Shown: piece after piece, positions 9,478 through 19,915 of the stretch
How the letters are laid out: every line of letters starts with the position of its first letter
How positions within the stretch are numbered: position 1 is the stretch's first letter
Assembly (NCBI GenBank): GCA_037693485.1
Contig: CM075353.1
Span: 57,654,501 to 57,718,500 of the forward strand
Length of the DNA stretch: 64,000 bases
From: Kitagawia praeruptora
Lineage: Eukaryota > Streptophyta > Magnoliopsida > Apiales > Apiaceae
Reading direction: 5' to 3'
Notes under the pieces: generated by a model
Seen by the model: the letters and a program-made list of their open reading frames with translations, nothing else
Told to the model about the DNA's origin: nothing
The model's database searches: none
Position numbers and translations under genes: made by a program

Positions 9478-9617
9478 ACGTCACCGCTACCACGTTAGCA
9501 GTGCTAACATGGCATGCCACGTTATCGATGGCGCCATCAATGTTGACGTAGTACTTCCACGTCGCTGGCCACGTCATCAATGCTAACGTGGCAGTGCAAC
9601 GTCATCAATAATGACGT
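9478..9617. repeat. Cluster of nine ACGT-core motifs
   Basis: Nine ACGT cores occur in 140 bp, mostly as CCACGT or TGACGT, in degenerate units of the type CCACGTCATCAATGCTAACG. ACGT is the core of bZIP and bHLH binding sites. The units look like a decayed tandem repeat, perhaps from a transposon, since GAACCAAAA repeats flank them (9432, 9673, 9702). Confidence 0.6.
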
Positions 9618-10102
9618 CATCGATACCGTGACACTGCCACGACATCATTTCGTGTTGGATTTTTTTTTTGTTGAACCAAAAAAATTTGTTTTTTTTATAG
9701 AACCAAAAGAATATAACTTTGGTTGGTTCTGTCATAGAATCAGAAATTTCAAGTTGTTCGCAAGGCCAACTTGATCCTCTTCCCTAGAGATCCCAGATGA
9801 GGGAACCCTAGGAGAGCCGTCGACTCCAACTACGTCCATGTACGATCCATACTGGATCTGACCAACTGCCCATCCTACCTCCTCTACGTTCTTGACAACC
9901 CATCTTTGTCTCAGTAGAGTCTTTCAGTGGCATGTTTCGGTCCTCTTCCCCATTACTTAGAAAAAGTGAGCCACAATGTCCATTATAATACTATCATTAC
10001 CGCCTGAACAATTAAACATCCAACCCGTAATCACAACGACCCAATTTATTGGTTCTCCACGGTTCTCTACTGGCTCTCTATTGAACAATGGCCTACTATA
10101 CT
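9618..10102. other. Unassigned stretch
   Basis: Nothing definite was recognised. Around 9735-9940 base composition is more balanced than the surroundings and short frames exist, but no splice sites or motifs support a gene. Confidence 0.3.
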
Positions 10103-10490
10103 TCTATACTATCTATATATTAAACAAACAGAGGTATAATTTAATTAGTTGGTTGGTTCAACCATCTAAAATAATAGTGACCGTTAGATATTTAGTAAAT
10201 AGATGATAGCCGTTAGATCTAATAATAAGGAATATTCTATATTTAAATCTCTCTTCTAAAGATTCAAGGTTCGAACCCCGTCAACAACAAATTTACATTA
10301 AGATTTTTTATTATTAGTTCTAATCAATACATACAATTTATTAAATAACTATTATTATTACTAATAATTTTATTAATTAATATTACAAAGTTAAATTATA
10401 ACCATAATAAATTATTATACTCTATTTTATTTAATCACATAATTTTAAAAGTATTTAGTAACCTGTGCTTTGCACTAGCTATAAGCTAGT
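10103..10490 (+). mobile_element. Small Helitron-like element
   Basis: It begins TCTATACTATCTATATATTA and ends with the short stem-loops GTGCTTTGCAC and AGCTATAAGCT, then CTAGT. A Helitron has a 5' TC and a 3' hairpin followed by CTRR. The left flanking base is not the expected A, so the call is moderate. It contains GGTTCGAACCCC (10268-10279), identical to a pol III B box, but no convincing A box. Confidence 0.42.
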
Positions 10491-11025
10491 TTATACTATA
10501 CTATTATAAGCGAAATAGGATATAATTGGTTGGTTGGTTAACACCTTCCAAAAAGATTTATTAATACCTACCAAAAATGAAAAAATATATTAAAATGCAT
10601 ATAAAAATTTATTTTACTTAATAACAAACTCTTTTAATTACACTCCGATTAATATTTAATTACATACACTTTCAGGTACCCAACTTTTTTGGAATCTTTC
10701 AGTTACTTAGAAATCAATTATTTCAAAATCAATTTAAATCTATACTATTATATATTTATACTATACTATTATAAGCGAAATATGATATAATTGGTTGGTT
10801 GGTTGGTTGATTAACACCTTCCAAAAAGATTTATTAATACTTTCCAAAAATGAAAAAATATATTAAAATGCATATAAAATTTTATTTTACTTAATAACAA
10901 ACTCTTTTAATTACACTCCAATTAATATTTAATTACATACACTTTCAGGTACCCAACCTTTTTGGAATCTTTCAGTTACTTAGAAATCAAATATTTCAAA
11001 ATCAATTTAAATCTATACTATTATA
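10491..11025 (+). repeat. 265-bp tandem duplication with Helitron-like 5' ends
   Basis: Two copies (10491-10755 and 10756-about 11025) each begin TTATACTATACTATTATAAGCG and contain GGTTGGTTGG and AGGTACCCAAC. The start resembles the TCTATACTATTATA end of the elements on both sides, so this is probably a chain of truncated Helitron-like copies. Confidence 0.6.
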
Positions 11026-12190
11026 TAAAAGCCCAAACATTAAAAGTTTGGTTGGTCGGTACCTGTTGAATTTATTTATTTACCCTTACTTAATTATAGA
11101 TAAAATCCATCCTACTAACTAATTAATTTCTTTTTACAGATTAAACATAATATCATTTCTATTTTTCACTAGCTAATTAATTTCACTTTTCAGGTAAAAC
11201 ACAATATCTTTTATATTATATCTAACTAAAATTTCTCCTTTCTTCGAGCAATTTTGTTTAATAAAATAACATAATTATATTATAATTATTATTAACTAAT
11301 CAGTTACCTTTTTCAACCAAAACATGTTACCTTTTCTCTATTTTGTAACTAAAATATCTCTTTTTCCAATTATATCACGGGTGGTTCTATTTAATAAAAT
11401 AAAATAATAATATTATAATACTAATAATTACCAATTACCTTTTTCAGCTAAAACGTATCATCGTTTCCATTTTTCATAATTAAAATTCATTTTTTCTAAA
11501 AATATCACGGGCAACATTTATTTCACATTATCTAAATACACTATGAGCAATTTTTGATTTAGTAAAATAACATAAATTAAATTATAGCATAGCCCAAAAA
11601 AACATAAATTAAATTATAATTACAATAAACTAATCTATTACCTTTTTTTACCTAAAACATGTCACTTTATTAATTTTCACATTATATATATTTTTTTCTA
11701 ACTAAATTATGTCTTTTTTCAATTATATCACGAGCGGTTCTATTTAGTAAAATAAAATGACAATATTATAATATTAATAATTAACTGATTAAGTTTTTCA
11801 GCTGAAATGTATCATTTTTTCTATATTTTCTAACAAAAATCCCTCTTTTTATAAAAATATCACGGGCAACATTAATTTTTCCTTTTCTTAAAACATTACG
11901 AGCAATTTTATTTAGTAAAATAACATATTTGAATTATAATTACTATAAACAAATCAATTACCATTTTCACCTAAAACATGTTTCCTTTTTTATTTTCATT
12001 AACTAAAACCTCTATTTTTCCAGTTAAATCACGGCATTCTATTTAATAAAAATAAATTATAATTTTATAAGTACTTATAATTAACCGATTAAGTTTTTCA
12101 ACTAAAATGTATCATCTTTTCAATATTTTCTAACTAAAATCCCTCTTTTTCGAGAAATATCACGGATAACATTTATATAATTATTATCAA
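11013..12190 (+). repeat. AT-rich degenerate repeats of about 300-350 bp, Helitron-like
   Basis: It starts TCTATACTATTATATAAAAG. It then repeats a block containing ATCACGGGTGGTTCTATTTA (near 11374, 11727 and 12028), alternating with TTTTTCAGCTAAAAYGTATC and ATCACGGGCAACATT. Spacing is about 353 and 301 bp. No coding capacity is seen. It may be the body of a decayed Helitron with internal repeats. Confidence 0.5.
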
Positions 12191-12602
12191 CTAGCCAAAC
12201 CAGAGCTCTTTCGGTCAAAATGACCACATATTCGTGTTCCTTGTCATCGATTACATTCAGTCTATACACTATCTCATCATTTTTATTCTTAAATTTCGAG
12301 AACCTCAAACCCTAAAAATCGCCTTTTGCGATTCTTGGTCAATTCGATGTTTTCTCGACCATTTCTCGTTCATTTCTTGTTGATTATGATGTCTTAATCA
12401 TCATATATCAAAAGCCCTATGATTGGAGATTGATTTTTTTTCAAAACCCTAAATTTTGATTTAGGGTCAATTCGAGAAATCTATGAACAGTTTAACTTGT
12501 TTATGATGTTTTGTAGGCACTATAAGTTGTTTTATATTATCTCTTACTGTTTTGATGCTTAACTCGGTAGTGACTCGTCGGAACTCAGTAAGTCAGGTGA
12601 CT
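12191..12602. other. Unassigned stretch before the LINE
   Basis: On the minus strand 12190-12308 encodes a short open stretch (NDEIVYRLNVIDDKEHEYVV) that reads like protein but has no partner exons I can find. It could be a captured gene fragment. The rest holds nothing recognised; 12590-12602 is the left target copy of the LINE. Confidence 0.25.
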
Positions 12603-12841
12603 CGAAAAAAAAAACCTAAAAATGAGAGTCTTAGAGAGAGAGGCTCTTCCTTCTCACTAGAAACCCTAGCTAGTCGCCATTTAATATTAGCTTAAATCTA
12701 ATCTCTTACACACATTCTCCAGCATTAAAGACTATATTCCCTCCATTTAATCCACTTTCTCTTCTTCCCTTAACATAAACACCATATTTCTTATATATAT
12801 ATATATATACTTATTATTTATTTTAGTGCAGTGTTCTAATA

Positions 12842-14001
12842 GTGAGTCAAGATTCTAACTGTGATTCTGAGTTTGGGTTGCCTGGATATATGCAGGACAT
12901 GGATGATGATAAGTTTAAAGAGATTGCTCGCAGAGAGGTTGAGGATTTTCCGATCTTGACGGTGGCGGAGTTGGTGGACCCTAGTAGCTCTGGGGGAATT
13001 GGTATTGAAACAATGAAGGGCTCTTCTGATGATGAGGAGGTGTACCATGAAGATGCAAGAGATGCAATGGAGAGAGATGCTATCAGTCGAGTGGCAAAGG
13101 CAGTGTCTGCTACTAATAAGAATGATAGGGATGAGCTCATAAGGCTCAAACTGAAAATGATGGAGGTTTGTGTGTATCTTGAGGCTAATGAGCTTTCCTT
13201 GGCAGCAATGGAAAAGGGAAACCTTAAAGCGCAGGCTGAGTTCAATGTGGGTTTGAATAATCCTCTTTCTCTCATTACTGGTAGAGATGAGTTTGGGTTG
13301 CCTATTTTTTCGTCCAAGACAGAGGGAGAGAAGGGTGCTTCTGAGGTGGCCGGAAAAGATGCTCCTGTCTTGAAGAGTATTCTTAAGAACAAAAATGTCA
13401 ATTTAACCAAAGGTGAAACCTTTTGGGGTTGTGAAAGACTCAAAAGTGGAAGTGGTCCATGAGAATAAGGGGGGACAAAAGGAGGGTGGGAAAAAATCCT
13501 GGACTTCGGTGTTGAAAGACTCTCCGGGACCATTGAAGGGTGTTGCTTTTAAATATGTCCCTCCTCCGAAAGGTTCCACTGTTGTTGAACCACCACTTGA
13601 AGGGTGCTCAGGCTGTGGAGACTGGTGAAAAGGCTACCTCTAAAGGGAAGGAAGTGCAGAATGAATTTGTTGATGTATCGAGTAACGTTGCTAAGGAGTC
13701 GGGGTAAATTGATGAGACGGTGATGTCGCCAATCCCTTTTGATAGAAAGAATTCTGATGTGGATCAAAAAGCAGAGCATAGTGCGGAGAAAGTTTTTGAG
13801 AAAGGAGAGGGCTGGACAGAGGTAAAGAATAAGAGGAAGCCTGTTGCCTCCCCTAGTCTATCGACTGGAACCCCGTCACCGCAGAGCTTTAAGAATGTAG
13901 TGGTGGATGAGATAGCTCGTAAACAGGGTAATAAAAGAGCGAAATCCAAAGGGATTAAGAGGGCGAAGTGGGGGTCTGGGGGGCCTCCTTCGAGGTCATA
14001 A
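12842..14001 (+). pseudogene. LINE ORF1 lacking its RNA-binding core
   Basis: The first piece (12842-13462) is acidic and helical, rich in Lys/Glu, with no family I recognise. A shifted frame continues with KSWTSVLKDSPG and YVPPPKGSTVVEPPLE. In the related LINE this kind of ORF1 goes on to a DUF4283 domain and a CCHC knuckle; here both are missing. The sequence jumps to the basic C-terminus (GWTEVKNKRKP, SPQSFKNVV, ending at 14001). At least two frame changes and a stop at 13705-13707 interrupt it. ORF1 proteins normally coat the LINE RNA, so loss of the core would disable it. The deletion could predate insertion. Confidence 0.7.
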
Positions 14002-14012
14002 CTCAGTTTTTA

Positions 14013-17000
14013 ATGTCTGTTTTTTGTTCTTACAACGTCCGTGGGCTTAACAATAAAGTAGATTTTATCAAGGACTTTATTTTGTCTAAGAAGTTATCCT
14101 TGATTAGCATTTTGGAAACTCATGTGCAAAAGGACGTTGCTAAGATTATATCCAAGGAGATTAACCCGCGTTTCAAATGGTCCTTCAACTATGAGCATCA
14201 TACGGGTGGCCGAATTTGGCTTGGGTGGAACCCTGATTTTTGGAAGGTTATGGTTATTGCCTCTTCTGCTCAGCATATTACTTGCTCGATTACCTCAATT
14301 CCTTCAAATTTGAGTTTTGTTGCATCGTTTATCAATGGGTTTAATGGTGACATTGAGAAGAGAAATTTGTGGTTTGACTTAACCAATATCTCTAGGGGGC
14401 TAACTAATGATGCTTGGGTTATTAGTGGGGACTTCAACACTTGCCTTCGTCTAGAGGAGAAACAAGGGGGAAATGTTAATTGGACTAATTATATGACAGA
14501 GTTTAAGGATTTTATTCTTTCTTTGGGCATCACTGACCTTCGCAGTGTTGGGAATCTCATGACATGGTGGGATTGTAATATCCATCAACCAAAATTTAGG
14601 AAACTGGATCGGGTCCTGGTCAATGTAGAACGACCCAATTTATTCTCGTGCTCCTATTCTGATTTCTTGGCTAGAGGTCTTTCTGACCATTGCCCAACCT
14701 TAACTTCATTGGGGTTGGATCGTCCTAAGGTATCGAAGCCCTTTCAATTTTTTTAATCACCTTATTGATAACCCTGGATTCATTTCAGCGGTTGAGCAAG
14801 CTTGGTCTGATCCAGTCAATGGGGATCCATGGTATGTTCTCACTACTAAGCTTAAGCGTACTAAAGTAGCGCTAAAGAGTTTGAACAACTCTGTTGGTGA
14901 CTTACAAAAACTGGTAAAGGATACTAGAAGTGCTCTGTTGGTGTTCCAGAATGGGCTCCCCCCAATTCCCTCTCCTGTTCAGTTTGAGGAAGAGTCAAAA
15001 CTTATTGAAGATTATTCTAAGGCACTACGCGTGGAGGAATGTTTCTTGAAGCAAAAGTCTAGGGTGCTTTGGTTGAAAAATGGGGATAACAATAACAAGT
15101 ATTTATTTAATGCTTGTAGGGGAAGATGGAATGTCAATAAAGTGTTATCTCTATCTACTCCGTCTGGGGAGACGGTCACATCACATGAAGATATGGAAAA
15201 GGTGGCGGTTGATTATTATAAAAACTTGTTTGGTCATCGTGGTGAGGTTGAGCAGTTCCCAAACGACATTTCCCTGCCTAATCTTATTGAGCATCAGGCT
15301 AGTATTATTAGCAATGCGTTTGGGGAGATTGATGTTTTTAACACTTGAAGAAAATGGCTAAAAACAAGAGCCCAGTGCCTGATGGGTTTACGGTGGAGTT
15401 TTTCTTGGCTACATGGCATATAGTGGGGGCTGATGTAACGAGAGGTATTCTCTACTTCTTTGAATCTCTAGTTATGCCTAAAATAATCAATGCTGCTTCT
15501 ATCTGTTTGGTGCCAAAGCAGGATAACCCTTCACAAATGCAACACTTTCGCCCTATCTCATGCTATAATGTCATTTATAAGTGCATCTCCAAAATGCTGG
15601 CCTCTAGGCTTAAGTCAGTCACGACTTCCTTGATCTCTAGACACCAGTCGGCCTTTGTAGCTGGGAGATCCATTGGTGACAACATTTTCTTAGCTCAAGC
15701 CCTATGTAAAGGCTATAATCGTAATGATGGCCAGCCCCGGTGTGCTATTAAGCTTGACATTCACAAAGCTTCTGACTCTCTTGATTGGAATTTAATTTTT
15801 GCGGTTTTGGAAAAGATGGGTTCCCCCCCCCCAAATTTGTAGACTGGATTAGAGTTTGTATAACTACTACTATGTTTTCAGTGAAGCTCAATGAAAGCTT
15901 GGAGGGCTTCTTCAAAGGGGAGTCTGGGTTGAGGCAAGGCGACCCTCTATCGCCTTACCTATTTGTCATGGCAATGGAAGCTTTTACTGCATGTTTGAAT
16001 AAGTCAGTCGTCAATACTGATTTTAAATTTCCTTGAAGAACAAAGGAGGTGAACTTGCATCACATCATTTTTGTTGATGATGTTTTCTTGTTCAATCATG
16101 GGGATACAAACTCAGTCTCTAGACTTATTGAAGGGGTCAATAGCTTTTCTGGATGTTCTAACTTGGTACCTAATCGGGCTAAATCAGTCTGTTTCTTTGC
16201 TAATGTTAGATCTGATGTTGCTGAGGATATCTTAGCGGTGACTGGATTTCAAAGAGGTACTCTTCCCATCACTTACTTGGGGCTGCCTCTCATAACAGGC
16301 AAACTTAATAGCAGGGATTGTATCTCTTTAGTGGCTAAACTGTGCAAGCTTGTGGAAACTTGGATGGCAAGGTTTCTTAACTTTTTTGGTCGTTTAATGC
16401 TCCTTAAAGCTGTCATGGCAAGCATTGTGGGTTTCTGAAGTATGTACATTTTTCTCCCCAAGCCAGTATTGAAGAAGATCAATAGTCTTTTCTTTAAGTT
16501 TCTTTGGGGTGGGTTCTATAAGGATTCAGGAAGGTGCCATTAATGGTTAGATGGGAGGATTGTTGTAGGCCTAAGTCTGAGGGTGGGTTGGGGATTAAAA
16601 ATATATTTGAATGGAACCAAGCTGCTATTTTGCATCAGCTCTGGCGCCTGCTCCAACCTACTACTGATTCCCTCTCGATTTCTTGGTTTCATAGAGTTCT
16701 ACTTCGTCGCAAAGCGTTCTGGACAGCAACTATGTCGTATATATGTTGTTGGATTACGCGGAAAATTCTCAATGCCAGACCACAAGCCTTGTCATATGTT
16801 ACTTATAATGTTGGAGAAGCTTCTGAGTTTCTTTTTTGGCATGACCCTTGGGCTAATAAGAAATCCTTGGCTCTCATTTCTTCCTCGGTAATCTCTAATG
16901 CAGAATCTTCTAGCATGGTTCCTATTAGATCCTATCTCCAAAGTAGGGCTTGGAGGCTCCCTTCATCAAATCACATGGATGTCTTGGAAGTTAGAAGGAG

Positions 17001-17610
17001 GGCAACACAAACTCAAATTCATAGATGTGATAGAATTACTTGGGACGGACTTCAGCCAAAGCTAGTTAAATTAGGAACCATATGGACATCTATTCGAGAT
17101 ACTGGTCATGGTGTAAACTGGGGTGATTTAGTGTGGAACTCGTTCAATATCCCGAAGTGCTCTTTTATTACTTGGCTTGCAATCAAAAATAGGTTGCTTA
17201 CCAGGGACCGTATGATTTCTTTTGGCATGAGGGTGGATCAACTGTGTGTTTTGTGCAGAAATGGCATGGAGTCAGTAAGCCATTTGTTCACTCGCTATCC
17301 ATATTTTAACCTCTTGAGTAATGTAGTGCCATTTCGGGTGAATACTGATTAGGCTAGGTGGTAGCAAGGGGATTTCTTTACTTCACACCTTACTGAGCAG
17401 TTAAAGGCCATAGCAGGGGTTTATCTCACAATGTGTATCTACAGCGTTTGGAAGGAACGAAACTACAGAATACACAACACAGGACCTGGGCACACGACTT
17501 TTATGCTTAGCCTAAATGTTAAAGCACTTGTTCGGGAGAAGCTATTCTCATGTTCTTCTTTCAAAAAGTGGGTTCAAAAAGAATCGTCCCTTGTATTACT
17601 TCTTTTTTAA
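14013..17610 (+). pseudogene. LINE ORF2: endonuclease, reverse transcriptase, zf-RVT
   Basis: It starts MSVFCSYNVRGLNN, the apurinic-endonuclease-like N-terminus, with GGRIWLGWNP, SGDFNTCL and GLSDHCP motifs (to about 14720). The RT follows: KNKSPVPDGF, FRPISCYNVIYK, HQSAFVAGRSI, GLRQGDPLSPYLF and an altered catalytic box FVDD. A C-terminal zf-RVT region (IPKCSFITWLAIKNRL, LCVLCRNGMESVSHLF) ends before the stop TAA at 17608-17610. Frameshifts lie near 14750 (T run), 15340 and 15826-15834 (C run), and stops at about 16034 and 16436. It encoded the enzyme for target-primed reverse transcription and is now dead. Confidence 0.88.
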
Positions 17611-17758
17611 TTGTCTAGAGTTTTGGAATTCTTGTGTTTGGTCATGTTGACCCTTTGAGGTGTTTAGTAGCTTAGTGGATTGGGTTATGCCCCTGTTTTC
17701 TTTGTAGCTCCTTTTTGGTGAAAAATAATTCATTTAGCAAAAAAAAAGTCAAGTGACT

Positions 17759-18393
17759 TAACTCGGACGATTCTTGAGTTTATAAGATTGATGCTTATTG
17801 TACTGTACTTTTATATGTTTTGGATGTTAAAACCATGTGTATTACCACCATGGTCAAGGTGCACTCCTTCTTGCTCACTTATAGTTACTGTTTAATTGAA
17901 TGAGTGCTTATCTTATATATGTCCGTGCTCTGTTATGATGTTAAATATTTGCACTCCAACTACTTTGAAATGACCTTATTGGATTACTTTTGTATTTGTT
18001 TAACTACTTTGCAGTGTCAATTTGCCCTCTCTCCAAATTGCATTAAATGTATTTACTATTTTAAGTCATGGTTTATGTTTTTTGCTGGATTTAGGTAATT
18101 ATATAACTGACAGATTTTGTGATAAGTAGCTTTACCTCTTTGATGGACTGATGTGATTATTGTACTATCCTGATTTTCTGTATTGTTTCTGCACTGTGTC
18201 AGCACTATTTATAGTACTCTGTCTGCACATTCTTGTACCTTCTTGTACTGTTTGGTACTGTAGTTTACTGTTCACATATTTAAATTTTCGATGTATTGCT
18301 GCTATTTAAGGACATGTTAGTGCAGTGCATTTACTTGCATTCTCTGTGTCTTCTTTACTTGTCTTCCTGCATTCATTTCTTGCTATAAATACC
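17759..18393. other. Unassigned AT-rich stretch
   Basis: It continues the target sequence of the LINE. No genes or transposon ends were recognised. It may be the 5' untranslated part of the decayed transposon that encodes the next pseudogene. Confidence 0.3.
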
Positions 18394-19832
18394 ATGGGTG
18401 ATAGTCAAGTAGATACCACACTTAATCTATTTAGCTCTTCTCCTTCTGCACCTTCCACTTATCCACTTGTTAAGATTAGGAAGAGAAGAAACAAGCTCTC
18501 TAACCCTAAGTTTGTTTCTTTATCTGCCTTAAATAGATCCACCAAACAAAAAATGATACCTGGTTGTCTTATTCAGTTGTCTAGGGATTCTGAGTTGCTT
18601 GCTAAGTGGGATGTATTGCTGTCTTACCCTACTAGGAAAGTTTGTACCAACCTTGTCTCTGAGTTTTATTGTAACATGGGGGTTGGGAATGGGGTTAATG
18701 GGGTACATTACAAAACTTCTGTGATCAAGGCACTCCAATGCTACTTGACCATATGATTTTGGATAAAGTACTCAACATTCACCCTGCTGCTATGTGTCAC
18801 AGTCCTGTGGACATCACCAAAACTTTTGTTTTTAACCCTGAAGAGAAAAGACTGTTTTTATCTATTTTCTGTGGTGGTGGTGGTGGTGATGTTCCTGCAA
18901 ATGTTTTTGAATCTCCAAATGGCTTAAACTATGAGCATTTTACCCCTCTTTACTAAACCTTGGCCTTGATCATTAGGGTAAACTATTTTCCTGCTCACAC
19001 TGGTAAAATTGTGTCTTTTGTTGAGATGAAGCTTATGTATAAGCTTGTCACTCAAAGGATTTATTTCAACTTAGCCTATATGATCATTACCAAGATGATT
19101 TATGCTACAAAACAAGGGTATATGCCTTATGGTTTACTGCTAACTCTGGTTTTTGAACACTTTCACTTTGACACTAGCATCCCTCCTTTCTTCCATGTCT
19201 CAAACACTATCTCAGATAGGTATGTTATGGTAGTTGTGCCTTTTAGAGAACCAAATGATGATGTGGTTATTGGTATGCTTGTGAATGCTCCTGTCTTACC
19301 TTTTAATGCTCCTGCTATGCCTGTTAATGCTCCTGCTATGCTTGTTAATGCTCCTATTATGCCTGTTGTATCTGCTCCTGTTAATGTGTCTGTTGTGAAT
19401 GCTTCTGTGCCTCCTGTAAATTCTTCTTCCAATCATCATGCTCAGTTGCTTGCTTCATTTACTATCTTGGTTAAGCTGTCATCTCAAATTGATGAACTTG
19501 ACACTGAGTTCAAGAAATTGAAAGCTCAGTTTGATAGTTTAAGTGAGAAGTATACTCAGTTGTTGAAAAAGATGGACATTTTGATGACAGTGTTGGGTAT
19601 TGTGATGGGGAGAGTTACAGTTCTTGAGAATAATCTCTCACAAGTTGTCTAGTTTCAGATTCAGATGAACTCTCCTCCTTAACAAACTAATACTGTTGTT
19701 ATTGAGTCTATTGACACTGGCATTGAGGATGTTGTTGCAAAAGAAAATGAGGATGAGAAAGGGAATGATCTAGGACTTGATGTTGAGATTAGTGATGCTA
19801 TGATAGATGTTGTAGTCAACTCTGATTCTTAA
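18394..19832 (+). pseudogene. Decayed transposon-associated protein (Transposase_32-like)
   Basis: It begins MGDSQVDTTLNLF and has one frameshift near 18740. The frame then runs with stops at 18954-18956, 19650-19652 and 19680-19682 to 19832. Features in order: a basic patch (VKIRKRRNKL), GVHYKTSV, a poly-Gly run, a block VSFVEMKLMYKLVTQRIYF...GYMPYGLLLTLVFEHFHFD, four NAPAMPV repeats, a coiled coil (LDTEFKKLKAQFDSLSEKY) and an acidic tail. The middle block resembles the putative plant transposon protein domain often found next to gypsy elements. I assign it by resemblance only. A hAT element is inserted shortly after its end. Confidence 0.5.
19284..19367 (+). repeat. 21-bp minisatellite, four units
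   Basis: Units such as AATGCTCCTGCTATGCCTGTT encode NAPAMPV and keep the frame. They lie in the decayed transposon protein between its conserved block and the coiled coil. Confidence 0.85.
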
Positions 19833-19915
19833 AATCAAGTTGATTGAATTGTGTGTTTTATGACTGTGTTCCATGCTTGATAACTTTTGCTTATATTTGC
19901 ACTAGCTGTTAAGTG

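Larger units (their letters stand above)
12603..17745 (+). mobile_element. Full-length L1-type LINE, non-functional
   Basis: Bounded by a 13-bp target duplication, AAGTCAGGTGACT (12590-12602) and AAGTCAAGTGACT (17746-17758), with one mismatch. It ends in a short A run. It contains ORF1 and an ORF2 with endonuclease, reverse transcriptase and zf-RVT regions. Several frameshifts and stops break both ORFs. The second LINE (29.3-51.9 kb) is of the same family by protein similarity. Confidence 0.9.

Noticed and set aside
10268..10279. GGTTCGAACCCC as a tRNA gene or SINE
   Set aside because: A B-box match only; no A box or cloverleaf could be drawn.
12847..13533. 228-codon minus-strand frame opposite LINE ORF1
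   Set aside because: Mirror of the coding strand; no motif, and LINE ORF1 homology is on the plus strand.
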